Source: Trichobilharzia regenti (Eukaryota; Platyhelminthes; Trematoda; Strigeidida; Schistosomatidae). Taken from it: a stretch of DNA of 64,000 nucleotides. A program made the translations under genes and the position numbers. The stretch is from NCBI GenBank assembly GCA_944472135.2, contig OX235262.1:67518887-67582886 (forward strand). Direction: 5' to 3'. Shown piece by piece: positions 1 through 11,900 of the stretch. Below the pieces are notes generated by a model. It saw only the letters and a list, made by a program, of their open reading frames with translations. It did not search any database and had not been told where the DNA came from. Position 1 is the first letter of the stretch; each line of letters begins with the position of its first letter.

Positions 1-784
1 GTATATATAAGTATGATTGAGATGATATGTAAATATTCAATCAATATTTGCTTCAAAATGATATCCTCTATTCAAACTGTGTATCTAGACTTTTGTTTAA
101 AAATAAATAAAGAATAAATGAACTAAAAGAAATTTAAAGTGGAAGAAAGAAGGGCAGAAGAAGAAAAGGAATGAAACAAATTATAGATAAATTTGCTCAC
201 TAAATTTAAAGTTCACTGATCTCATCTCCTGCGTTTTTTAACAGATTGAGAAATAAAGCATATGTCAGGAAATTTTGTTGATTTTAGAGAGAGAATTATA
301 TGAGGAAATGAGTGTAGAGAAATGAATCGAAAGAGAGAACACTTAAGTGATTTCTCAATCTGACGGTGATGTGTACAGATAGAAAAAAAGTTTAAATGGT
401 ATTCTTTATTTTATTTTAATTTATTAACAAATTGGTTGAAACAATAATAATTATTATTATTATTATTATTATCATTCTGACACATTTAATTAAATAAGAA
501 TATGTAGATCATTAGGTCAAGTGAAAAAAATAAAGAAAGAAAAAGAAAAATCACATTTTGTCTGAATAAGACAATCAAATGGCCTTAAAAAGGCTAATCA
601 GTTAATTAAATAATTAATTAATTTCACCTTTAATACCAAGTTAATGATAATGATGATGATGATTTTAACAAATGAGCTCTCTTGAGGGACTATTTTTAAA
701 ATACTTTAACATGATAATTTTTATATATATTTAAGCTGAATGAAATCATTTTCGAAATCTCAAAGTAATTAATTTGTTATCCAT
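1..784. other. AT-rich DNA, no gene seen
   Basis: Simple AT-rich sequence with an ATT-rich microsatellite near 447-473. I searched the minus strand for the missing last exchanger exon and saw no convincing match. Confidence 0.5.
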
Positions 785-1035
785 TAACCTTTGGATTGGA
801 CGCTAGTCAGTGACCAGTGTAGCGTGTCTAGTCCTTTGTTTAGTGTAGAGTGAATTCTATCAGTCAGGTTTGCATTGTGACCATCATTCTAGGTGGCTTG
901 GCATCACGGTGCACATTGGTTTGATGATATTAGATGGTTGAGGCAATCAGCAGGAAGTCTTGCTTGACTCAGATTTTGTGTTAGTTGGCATCCACCAGTC
1001 AGCAAGGCGTAACTCCAACCATCAGACATCATCAA
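785..1035 (+). repeat. Unidentified interspersed repeat X, copy 1
   Basis: About 250 bases that match 19635-19865 in the same orientation, with shared blocks such as TTCTATCAGTCA, TTTGCA.TGTGACCA.CATTCTAG and CAGTAAGGC-like ends. No coding potential or tRNA-like box is visible. The second copy sits inside a PLE remnant, which shows that the unit is mobile or was duplicated. Confidence 0.5.
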
Positions 1036-1844
1036 TTCATTGACCCTAATTATCGCGGATTCTCATCTATACCGATCCATACATGCTTCTATATACTACC
1101 AGTATATTAGGTATATGCGATAGATGTCTGTTAACAGATGAGTCTCAAGAACTTCAGTAACTTGTCATTCACTGAGATTTCTCTCTCGTAGATAGCCTTG
1201 TAGCCTTCACAATGAGTGGCAAAGTGGATCTATTGAACAACTAGGAAACCTTGTGTAGAAATAGAACAGTAGTCAGTCCATACCTCTTTTAGTGGCAATC
1301 ACCCCACCTCTATTTAATTCTGGTACTCCTATTGCTTTTTCTCTTTTTTATCTTATTTTAGTACTAAAAGGTATATAACTGAGATTAATCTTGGTTTAGT
1401 GGGGTTTAATACACTTCTCCCGTTCGACTGAGTGACAATTCGGTGTTTGCTACTATCTGTAGATAGATAGAGAGATAGATGCTGTTACTTCTACTACAAC
1501 AACTTGACTGTATACGTTTACTCGCATGTTTACCATTTTGTAAAATTTCACGTTGAACTAGTTATCTATTTCCTGCCATCTTGTTTATGTTCTTTATGTA
1601 AGTTGACTATCTGAATCAATATATATATGGATTATGGGGTTTAAGGGATTGGGAAAAATTGAATTTTACTTTTTAGATTTCATCATGAGACAGAGTCAGT
1701 TAGAAAGATCACAGAAGACTAGGGAACACTCGACATCTGCTCTCTATACTGAGAGGGATCACTGATTTTCTAAATGATGGTAGTTCGTGACGAAATCTAA
1801 ATAGTGAAATAAAATGAATCGTGATAAGCACCCGTATATGTTGT

Positions 1845-2010
1845 GTAATCAACCGACAACCAGAAGGTCCTGGGTTCGAAACCCACATTGTTGGTGCGTA
1901 CTAAATATGAGTCTCAAACAAGGACGGACGAAACAGTTGTCCAGTATTCCCATGTTTTCCAATGGTTCTCTAACCGATGTCATGAAATCCTATAGCCAAT
2001 CAGAATTTAT
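1845..2010 (+). repeat. Hammerhead SINE (SM-alpha type), decayed
   Basis: Carries the tRNA-like B box block (CCTGGGTTCGAAACCCAC), then GAGTCTCAAACAAGGACG and GACGAAACAGTTGTCCAGTA, the remains of the hammerhead region, then the common tail GTTTTCCAATGGTTCTCTAAC. The catalytic core CUGANGA is lost in this copy. Confidence 0.75.
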
Positions 2011-2799
2011 ATATTCGTATATATATGCGTATGAAACAAAGCATACGTGTCAATTCCAAGGCTAGAAATTCTTGAAACCACCAGAGTACTTTGTGAAAAA
2101 ATAATTTCAGAATTGAAATTCAAATTCACAATTTGTAAATTACACAATTTGAAGAGGTGAAGTTTACCACAGTTCCCTAGAGAAAATGAAATTATTCAAA
2201 TCACAATATGTGATCTGCTTAGTGCCAGAAGCTGCAATAGAACAAATTAGCACAAAATTATGTGAGTATACACTACTGAAGGATCTGCGAAGTTGGATTC
2301 CAATCGCATAAACTAATAGTGCTTCCTGGCTAGATAGAAGGGATGTAAACGCTGGGAGGCCATTTCGCTTGTTCCACGCCTTTATTTTCTGGATAGAGTT
2401 TACCACATACATCTCTTGCATTTGATGTGAAACACTTTTCTTTTAGATTACAGATATGTAATGTAATAAATAAGGATTTTAAGACACCATAGAATATAGT
2501 TTTATAGGACTACTATACAAGGTGGAGTATTAGAATAGGAATTCCGTCAAAAACTAAGTCACAAATATTCCATTTCTCTCTTTGCTTGTTTTTTGTGAAT
2601 AGAAGTGGATAAAAGTGAAATTTATTTTCTTGTTTATGTATTTACCACTCAACGACTGGTAGCAAGAATCGTCAGAGTTACTTCACACTTAAGGATCTCA
2701 TCTGTTGCTGCTGCTGTAGAGTTTGACATTCTTGGTTGTCTTCTTTTTATCTACAAACTATATGCTTGTTATTATTTTCTTTTTATCCCTTTGCGTTCC

Positions 2800-3010
2800 C
2801 AGTGAATTATAGAGCTTCAGGTTAGAACTTTGAAGTTTCGGTAGCAGTGGTTTTATTTTATTACTAGTCTCACTCCCAACTTTTCTTCTTATCCGGGCTT
2901 TTTACCAGCTAAACAAGGTTTAGGAGTGAGTTGTCCGAGGATCGAACCCCAACCACCTGAGTAGCTGGCGAGCATTCTATATCTGCACCGCTAAGGCACT
3001 ATATATCTTT
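2800..3010 (-). repeat. tRNA-Gly-like SINE with RTE-like tail (family C), copy 1
   Basis: Read on the minus strand: a tRNA-like head near 3000-2935 with GGTTCGATCCTCGG as B box, a body containing AGCCCGGATAAG, and an end matching the RTE 3' tail (compare the plus-strand block GTTCCCAGTG near 2795-2805). The same arrangement recurs at 4290-4495, 49880-50095 and 56440-56655. Confidence 0.6.
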
Positions 3011-3044
3011 TTTTATATTACAGTTTGATTCCACACTGTATTTT

Positions 3045-3195
3045 TGGTACTAGTTTGGAATTTTCAGCATGGATATCGGTAGCTCAAATTTTTCAGGCCG
3101 ACCATAGATATCAGGTGTGCGTCGGCAGGGGATCGAACCTCGGACCATGTGCATGGTCGGCAGGAGTCCTAACCACTGTGCCACCGACGCACTAT
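3045..3195 (-). repeat. tRNA-like SINE (family B), copy 1
   Basis: The 72-nt block 3119-3190 (minus) starts GCGTCGG and ends CCGACGC, a perfect 7-bp acceptor stem, and includes the A-box-like TGGCACAGTGG and the B box GGTTCGATCCC. The tail matches the copy at 61428-61610. The anticodon arm (GACCA / TGGTC) has a six-base loop, so it is probably not a working tRNA. Confidence 0.65.
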
Positions 3196-4289
3196 GTCTA
3201 ATCATTTTTGGTCAATGCCTTAATGCATAAATCTACTGAAGTGTCTAGTTTTTTTTTATGGGACTATCTCGCAAGTTTTATTTTCATCTCCGAAACTGCA
3301 GAAATTCTTACAATCTTTCTTGGCTAACAAAGAAGGAGAAAAGTTCTATTTTCCTTTTCTGCTGATGTAGGCTAAAGCTATGGAAACACTTCATTCTTCT
3401 TTACCATGCCCCAAGAGTTCCATCACCCTTTTTCTATTAGCATCACATCAAGAATAGGGATAGTTGAATGCAATGTTGCCTTCATCATAAAGCCATAGAA
3501 AATATAAATATAATTTGAAGAATATATTTTGTTTCAAATGACATTAATACTATTTTAAATTAAGTTGGCTGAGTAAAGTTAGATTTATTCAAAATCCCTC
3601 TCCGATGTGGTTATTTTTATGGTACATGATGATACTTAGACTGAATTCTTTATCGAATAGACTTGTTGATGTAATTTTAATGTTATAATTTATCAGTGTG
3701 TCGATTCGCATGGCACCCAACTTAGTGCATTTATATATCAAAAGAACAAATCAAAGCGGTAAATGGTTGGTTAAGTCAAATGATGATATTACTTAGCCTA
3801 AATTATTCAGAATACATAGAATCAAATGATTACAGTGTCTGAAGTGAAACAGTGAGAAATCAGTCTTTAATATGGTCTCAGTACATATGTAAATTAGTTG
3901 TCTATGAGATAATATGGAGTGGGGCATTAAAGTGACCGCGGCCGGCATGGTTCTGATGCTTTTATTATGCTTATTTATCTAATCACTTGTATTAAACTAA
4001 GAGTGAACTTATTTTTTTGGATGCATTTGTAGTCAACGACGGATCTTATTTATGTTACTGTAATCAAAATGGATGTACAAACTTATTTACCTGTATATAA
4101 TCAAATTTCAGGTGTCTCCGTCTATGAGCATTTAAAATTTTTTTTCATTATTATCTGGGTCACAGTTATTTAACATTATCATTAATATTTTTGAGTAAAG
4201 TGACAGCAATCGGAGATATTCTAAAATTGGTTTCACAGAATGTAAAAGAATATTTTCAGAAATTTCCTGCATCCTGTAGCTTTCTGAGT

Positions 4290-4495
4290 GGAGAGTAGGA
4301 CCGCAAGCTTGAGGTCTGAGGTTTCAGTAGCAGTGGTGCCTACTTTTTACGGGTTGAGAATACCAGCTCAACGCCCAATCTAGCCTCTTTTTACCGGACT
4401 TGTTAGTTGTAATCCGACTCGGAATCAAACGCTAAACAACGTGATTGGTTGGCGTGCATTTTATGACTAAACCACTGGCGTACGAAAGTTCTAGT
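4290..4495 (-). repeat. tRNA-Gly-like SINE with RTE-like body (family C), copy 2
   Basis: Diverged copy. Plus-strand blocks TGAGGTTTCAGTAGCAGTGG and CCTCTTTTTACCGGACTTG, and the tRNA-like head ending at TGGCGTACG, align with copies at 2800-3010 and 56440-56655. Confidence 0.5.
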
Positions 4496-4960
4496 GGACT
4501 GTTCACACAATGGAAAACCCACTGGTTGCCTAATTATACACTAGTTTTCAGGATGACCGGGCTAATTCATCGCAATTCTTTGTGAGACTAGAAGAACATA
4601 CAGTATAATCATGTGGCTCAATCACTCAACAGCCCTCTGCTCTGGTGTACCACGTTCTCTTCCTCCGGAGTAGACCAAACATTTGACATCCGCGTTATTA
4701 ACACGATTCTGCAACCGACTGAGCTACGAAGCCGGGAAGTTATACAGGCTTTCTAACAAAGTGATACCTCCATTTTATCCTTACAGTCCTTAATGTCGAT
4801 GCATGTTGCTCGATCACTTAAAAGAAAGGTCAAAAGCAATGGTCCATACACACAGGAGATTGGGAGTACACACTGTGAAACTGCGTTTGTTAACCAGATT
4901 ACAAAAGATTATAAAAGTCAAGCATAATTATCATTTTTAAAACAATTAGTTCCCTTTATG

Positions 4961-5692
4961 AATTTCGATAAAGCAATAAGAATACGTAATTCGTCTAAAT
5001 CGTGTAATGTGCATTTGCGCAACACATTTCGAACAATCTGATCACATAGGAATATATGTGGAATTAATAAAGACTTAGAGGTGAAAAAACAGACTTAGGT
5101 CAATGTAATGGACATGTTGAAAGTCAAAATAACAATGAAGACCACCAAACCATATAGCAGAGATAATGGTACATATGTTATGGTATCAAAAAAAAGTTTA
5201 CCAAGGAAGGTTTAATGTGATGATGTTTTTGAACTCATGAAAGTGGCTTAAACTTACTAATTGGTAGGGCTTCCACAAACTTTAAGATACGCCTCGAACA
5301 CTTTTTTATAGATAGGTTTAAAAGATGTGTTAATGTCAATTCTATGTCCTGTCTCTATAATATGTTTCACAATGGAGGAGCTAGGTCTCCTGTTCTCACC
5401 ACTAATGGGTTCTGAAGATTCCATTTGTTTCTGGAGCTATTTAGGAATATGCTCTGAAGCCCTTACTTGTAGAGATCAATGAATTTTGATACCACAGCAG
5501 ATGTACTATTATTTCTGATCTTCATTGTTATTTTGACCTTCAATATGTTCTATTATACTGACCTCTTAACTCTTTATTAATTTCACATATATTCCTATGA
5601 CAAGCCCGTGTATGATCAGATTGTTCAAAATGTGTTGCGCAAATGCACATTACACAATTCAGACGAATTATGTATTCTTATTGTTTTATCAT
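4961..5692. repeat. Inverted repeat bracketing a PLE fragment
   Basis: Arm 4961-5140 is the reverse complement of 5519-5692 with scattered differences; both contain GTGCATTTGCGCAACACATT on one strand or the other. The loop holds a PLE endonuclease remnant. The right arm ends about 50 bases from the donor of exchanger exon 11. Confidence 0.72.
5225..5500 (-). pseudogene. PLE endonuclease C-terminal fragment
   Basis: On the minus strand the sequence reads SSIVKHIIETGHRIDINTSF, the usual carboxy-terminal part of a Penelope-like endonuclease (compare [19 protein letters not shown] at 13190-13250). Frames are broken at both ends. No GIY-YIG motif remains. Confidence 0.68.
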
Positions 5693-5739
5693 AATTATCA
5701 TTCGAAATATACAAAATTACAAAATATAAAGAGATTTAC

Positions 5740-5915
5740 CTTTCTACGAATTATCAGCATTCCTAAACATAAAAAAGCACAAATTAAGTAGAAAGATATT
5801 GCTTCTAAAATATTCTCTGATGAAATACAATACTGTTTCCCCTTGACTTTTGCATTTATTGCACTAATTAACCATGGCAGTCCAACACCTAAAAATACAT
5901 TAACACTATTGGAAC
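5740..5915 (-). CDS. NCX: NCX exon 11: end of alpha-2 repeat and following helix
   Basis: 176 bases: two bases plus 58 codons, ending in phase 0. Acceptor AACTCATTAG, donor AGAAAG/GTAAAT. The peptide begins [20 protein letters not shown] (vertebrate GSNAVNVFLGIGVAWSIAAI), then a polar loop and the helix [20 protein letters not shown] (vertebrate SVTLFTIFAFINVGVLLYRRR). One more exon with the last helix is expected downstream (left). A decayed PLE bracketed by inverted repeats sits only about 50 bases from the donor. Confidence 0.93.
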
Positions 5916-8900
5916 CTAATGAGTTATCCAGGAAAGAAAAAGAAGAAGAAAAAAAGGCATACTGAGTAAGGCATTCCTCCTAAATGAACACTATAACACT
6001 ATATACTTCAAACTTTTATATATGTCTAAATGAAGTTCACGTTTAACAGTTTGAAAACATTTGGTCATTGGGTATATGATATTCATTATAAGAAAGGTTG
6101 TTTTTTGTATTTTCCAATGAATGAAAAACAAAACATTATTGTTTTTTATTGACATTTCGCTATTTAATGCTTCTAGTAGCTTTATCTAAATATTATTAAA
6201 CCAGAATTTAGTAAATTAAATATTCCCATAATTTATTCAGAACAAAATATTTAGAGCGAATAATTGTTTTCAAAAAATTCTTCCTCCATCAGCCTCTACA
6301 ATTATAAATCCATTAATGTAAGCATACAATAGCCAGTAAAGGCGAATTAGAATCATATCAGAAAGTGTATTGTGGAACAAGTATAAGATGGGATGAAACA
6401 ATTGTCAGATAGTTTTTCTCTAAATTAATATGCATGGTCAATGAGAACATAGGACAAAATGAGATGAAGTAATTTAATTTAATGTGTGTATATATAAATA
6501 TAGTTAACAGAAAATACAGGTTTCAAGAGTGAGTGTAATCATCAGGGTGTGTGAGGCAATATGAAAATGAACCAACGAATGGGGCGGTCTAGATATAAGT
6601 TCAAGGTTGAAAATAACAACAATAAGAATGATTGTAAAATAATAACGATGATATGGTGTAAAATTAGAAGCACTGTCAGTGGATGATTGTCAAATAATAA
6701 TAATAATGAATATAATGAAGTGGAATGAACAGGATTTTGTAAATACGATAGCAAGTTAGAAACGCACTATTTAAACCTAAGGTAATAAAATCATAACAAA
6801 GGTCATGAAATCATAAAAGTCGAAAATGAACGTTTGTCAATGAAACCCTTGGTTTAAATAGTGCTTTTCTAACTTGCTATCGTATTTACAAAATCCTGTT
6901 CATTCCACTTCATTATATTCATTATTATTATTATTATTTGACAATCATTCACCAATAATACATTTAATTTTAATTTTACACCATATCATCGTTATTATTT
7001 TACAATCATTCTTATTGTTGTTATTTTCAACCTTGAACTTAAGTCTAGACCGCCCCATTCGTTGGTTTATTTTCATATTGCCTCACACACCCTGATTACA
7101 CTCACTCTTGAAACCTGTATTTTCTGTTAACTATATTTATATATATACACACATCATTAAATTAAATTACTTCATCTCATTTTGTCCTATGTTCTCATTG
7201 ACCATACATATTAATTTAGAGAAAAACTATCTGACAATTGTTTCATCCCATCTTATACTTGTTCCACAATACACTTTCTGATATGATTCTAATTTGCCTT
7301 TACTGGCTATTGTATGCTTACATTAATGGATTTATAATTGTAGAGGCTGATGGAGGAAGAATTTTTTGAAAACAATTGTTCGCTCTAAACCAGAATTTAC
7401 AAATCTCAGCTTATATATGACAACTTCATCTTCGTTCATCAGCATGGTGGCATTTTCACGTGTTTGTCAAGTTGGCCAGTTGGTAAAGATAAAAAAAATC
7501 AGATGTAGATTGTTAGATTTGATAAGTGTGTAAAATTATAAAAGCAGGAAGCGTTTACATAATGAAATTGCTTATCACATTCGTGTTGATTTTATCATTT
7601 CATCAGGGAGAGAGGTGATGTAACCAGGTCAAATTTTGTTTTAGTCCATTATTCCTATTCAAACAATTTGGATTTCATTTTATATGATGTACTTCCGATG
7701 ATATTAGACGCTCTTTGTGATCTCTGAAATTCTTCTGGATTATTTCAATATTGTCAAAATCAATTTTGTGGCCTGAATCTATAGCGTGTAGACAGGCTAT
7801 GGTTGATGACTTTTCAAGCTCTTGTAGTTCACTAACTGGATTTCTCGGTGGTCGAACAGATGCCCTACGGGTGTTCACTTCTTCTGATCTTGAATTCTTG
7901 TATATCGCATCACATTCCAAATATTTTTATAGACACAATTGGATTGAGTATCCTCAGGGGTTTGATCTTTTGCATGGACAAGGTTGCTCTGTAATGTGTG
8001 TGTCTGATGTTTTGAAGAAAAATCTGATTTCATGCTCACTGAGTACTCTTCTGATATCGTCTGACGTCTCTTATCTATATGGAATGACAACTGTCGATGT
8101 CCATGTCTTCTCAATACGTATTCGACCGTATTTAATGTCAATGTTGATTTTGTTGATGAAGTTCTTTGGATAGTTATTTTGCATGAGAGTCTCAGTAATG
8201 TTTTATATTTCTCCTTCTTTTTCTTTCTCATCATTTATCAGAGTGTGATCGTCTAAGAAGACTTGAAACAAATGAAATCCTTGCGCTGATGGGGTGTGAT
8301 AATCTGAAGTCTAAATGTTTGTTTTAGTGGATTTTATTCCTGAATATAGATATGTTATTAGCATTTGCTATAAGCATTAAATAGCGAAGCGTCAGCAAAA
8401 ACCACATTTAGAAATCATCGGCAGTACGCGCCCACCACCAAAAGGGTTCGAACTTACGGCCTTCAGTCAGTGAGACGCGATTCAATGGCCAGCGCATGAA
8501 TTCTAACTTCTTACAATTCTTGATTTAGCGCGTTGGTGGGACATCCATCTTCACACTTGACTGGATGGGTCTCATTGGTCACGACTTCTCACCACAACTC
8601 CAGTCAATTTCGTCCTGTCGCAAGTCAATAGCGAGCATCAGAATAATTTTCTAAAGTTGTTTTTTAAGGATTAGTTTTGTTTTTACGAGTTGGTTACGGA
8701 TTAATGTCAGTTAGAGAACCAACTACTGCGAGTGTGATGCTGATGACTTTAGGCGTAGAAAAGCGAAGCAATAATTATTTATCCATGGAGATTCTACCTT
8801 ATGATTGAATTTTATTCATCTAGGAGTTTAAGCAGAAAAATTTTTCTCTTCTCAGGTACTTGTAGGCAGTTGAATTAGATTTCTGTTGGTGAACAGAAAG

Positions 8901-11900
8901 TTATTAACTTTTAATTATATTCGTAGTGTGAGATAACACTCGCCAACCACTCATGTGGTCTGGTAACCCACTCCAAACGTGAACCCGTGAGTAAAAAACT
9001 TATATTCATAATTAGATTGCACGTATACATTACACCATGAATAAACGTGCTGTACTAATGTATCTGTTAACCATTGCAATCTAAGCAAATCTGTTAGAAA
9101 TACTTGAATTAACTCAATAAGGTAATAAGCAAATCTTTGCAAATAAGAACAAGTCACTAACCTGTAATATTGCCAATACTGTTGTCAGCATTTTTATCAC
9201 AGATAGCAGCAGTCCTACTGACAAATACATCAGGTAATGATGTACCTAATGCAACCAAACTGATACCAGTAACAGCAGTTTTTATTCCTGCTGTACAACC
9301 CAATAAATTAGACAACTGAAACGTAGAGAAGAAACATCTTATTAAATGTGGACAAAGTACGGAAACTGCGATGTGAGTGGTGTCAAGTCAGCTCCTGTAA
9401 TGATGAGGCTTATTGTGCTGCTTTAATTTGGATATGCTACGAAATACCTGAATGGTGATCTATGGCTTACATTAGCTTGGTCTAAATAGTTACACTTATC
9501 TTTTATGTGTTGATTTCTGAACGAGACATATCAAAAAGTACTGTGAATCACAAAAACTTTCATTTACGTTATCTTACCATTATTCCTTTTATGGTATGAA
9601 TATTTTTGATTTCTCATTGAAACTACTGTGAAACTCCATATCATACTGTGCCTTACTCAAGTGCTTCATATAATATGTATATGAATAAGCCCTCACTGCC
9701 TACTCAACTTGTACAATATGCAGAAGGAAACAGACTGGAATGTTAAAAGATATTCTTCAGCTGTAGATAAAGTATGAACTTCTGTAATAAAGCTTGTCTT
9801 CTACATTTTCAGGATTATTCGTACCTGTTGGTTGATAGGTGATGTAAAATTCATGAAGCTATCTCACGAAGTCCTGGAAATCGTATCGTTTTTATAGAAA
9901 GCGTAACTGTTCAACAGACCACCAAAGTTCTTCTATTAGAAAACGGCTTTTCAGTATATTAGTAATTAATAAAAAGATAATTTCAAGAGTTTGTTTGTAA
10001 GCACTTCATTTGCTTCTCGAGTTTGACCACGCATTGGTATCAGTTAGAGAAACATTCGAAACCAGTAAGGCGTACTCGACAGTTGTTCTCTCCATCCTAG
10101 TTTAAGAATCATTGGCAGTACATACCAACCACCAAAAGGGTTCGAACCCGGAACCTTTCCTCATACCATTCAGAGACTGAGACCCGATTCAATGGCCAGC
10201 CCATGAATTCCGAATTCTACCGATTCAAGATTTTAGTGCGACTACCAACCAATGTCACTGGTGGGAAATCTATCCTCACTGCCAACTAGATGGACCTCAC
10301 CAGTCACCACCTCTCAAAACAGGAAACTTCGGGTGCGTTGTAATGATGAGTCCCAAACAATGATGAAACAGCTTTCGAGTACTCCTTGTTGGTTTTCAAT
10401 GTTTCTCTGACTGATATTAATCCGTGGTTAAACTTGAAAAAGTTACTTAATTAAACAAAACGCATGTTTTTGGAGAATTTGACAGTGAAGACTTTGAATG
10501 ACACAGTTTTACTGTGTTTCGTGCTCTGCAAAATACACCTTATCCCCACTTTTATTTGGAAGCTTAGAATTTATTTTGAGCTAAATCTCATACATTGATA
10601 ATAGCAATATAACAAACCATAGTAAAATACTCTCTTTTGATAACTAAACACCTCTGGTTTGAATTTAAAGAATTACGTAGAAATACTTCAAATGAATGTT
10701 GGTAATATGAGGTAACAGATGGAATTTTTGAAATCAGAGGGAATTGTGAAAAGTCTTTCTGCCAGGTGTACGTGCCAGAAGTAGCTGAAAGACGTTGCCA
10801 TGGTATCTTCTAATTATATATATATATATTTAAATTACTAGTAATAGGGAAGGTGAAGTCTATTATAAGTGTTACACTGTAACTTCATGGAAGTGACTTT
10901 CATGTTTTGTTTGTTTTTGGGTATAACACCTATGCCTGTCTATTTTAGTTGTTTTTCATTGGATGTGATAAAGAATACATCTAAAAAATAGTTGATTCTT
11001 CCATCACTTTCAAGTATTGGTTTTTATAGGGATTTTTTTATTGGTTGGAGGATTTCATGGTCTATGATCTCGTCTTGTAACCAGAAGATCCTGGGTTCGA
11101 AGTATGAGTGCGAACTGTGAAGAGTCCCAAACTAGTCTGACGAAACAGCTATCCAGGACTTTCAGGTTTTCCAATGGTCCTCTAACTGATGTCAGCTCGT
11201 GATGAAATTCTCCAACCAATCAAACAAAGGCCGCACAGAAACCAATTCTTGAAAATTGATCTGATGCTCACTAGCTACTGGCTCTATTCAAACAGTCACC
11301 CAGGGTGTTAGTAGCAAGCCGTGAACAGAAGCGTAGAGCAGGTTAGAGGTGAGGCGGTGACTCAACGAAAAAGAGATTTCGAAGCGGTCCCGTTATTTCA
11401 TGAATTGGCAGAATTTACAGTTCATGGGCTGGCCAGTGGATCGAGTACCAGTAGCTGAAAGTTCTACGAGCTCGATAGCCTTATAACCAGAAGGTCCTGG
11501 GTTCGAACCCCACAGTGTGGTTGCGTGCTGGTGAATAATTCCAAACACGGACGGAGGAAGTACCTGTCTAATACTCCCAGCAGGTTTTCCAATGGTGTTC
11601 TAACTGATGTCATTTCATGATGAAAGCTTCCATAACTGTTTACAATTAATATCTTTTCAATCGAATAAACCCGTAGATAGTTAGACTCACCTCTTCAACT
11701 AATGCAGTCTGTAGTCCAATTAATATTAATGATGTAATGAACGTTGGGTAAGCACCTAAATATTTTCTAAAATATGAAAAAAATAAGGTGATCAATTTTC
11801 CTAAAATCTAATTTGTTTACTTTGAAAATTGCGACAAATAAACTTGTAGCTCTCGAGGATTTATATAATAAGCAATCTATTAATGTTAACTTCATGTTCA

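Noticed and set aside
2164..2421. Minus-strand open frame considered as the last exchanger exon
   Set aside because: No resemblance to the final NCX helix and no acceptor that gives the required phase 0.
3119..3190. A working tRNA gene
   Set aside because: Six-base anticodon loop, imperfect T arm and SINE tail sequence attached; it is a SINE head.
3480..3560. Minus-strand stretch encoding FKLYLYFLWLYDEG, considered as the last exchanger helix
   Set aside because: Only a weak likeness (LWLY), too short, with a polar end and no convincing acceptor.
6542..7095. Mirror open frames of about 70 codons in the palindrome arms
   Set aside because: The two frames are the same sequence read from opposite arms, AT-rich and leucine-rich, with no family match. 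They follow from the palindrome, not from coding.
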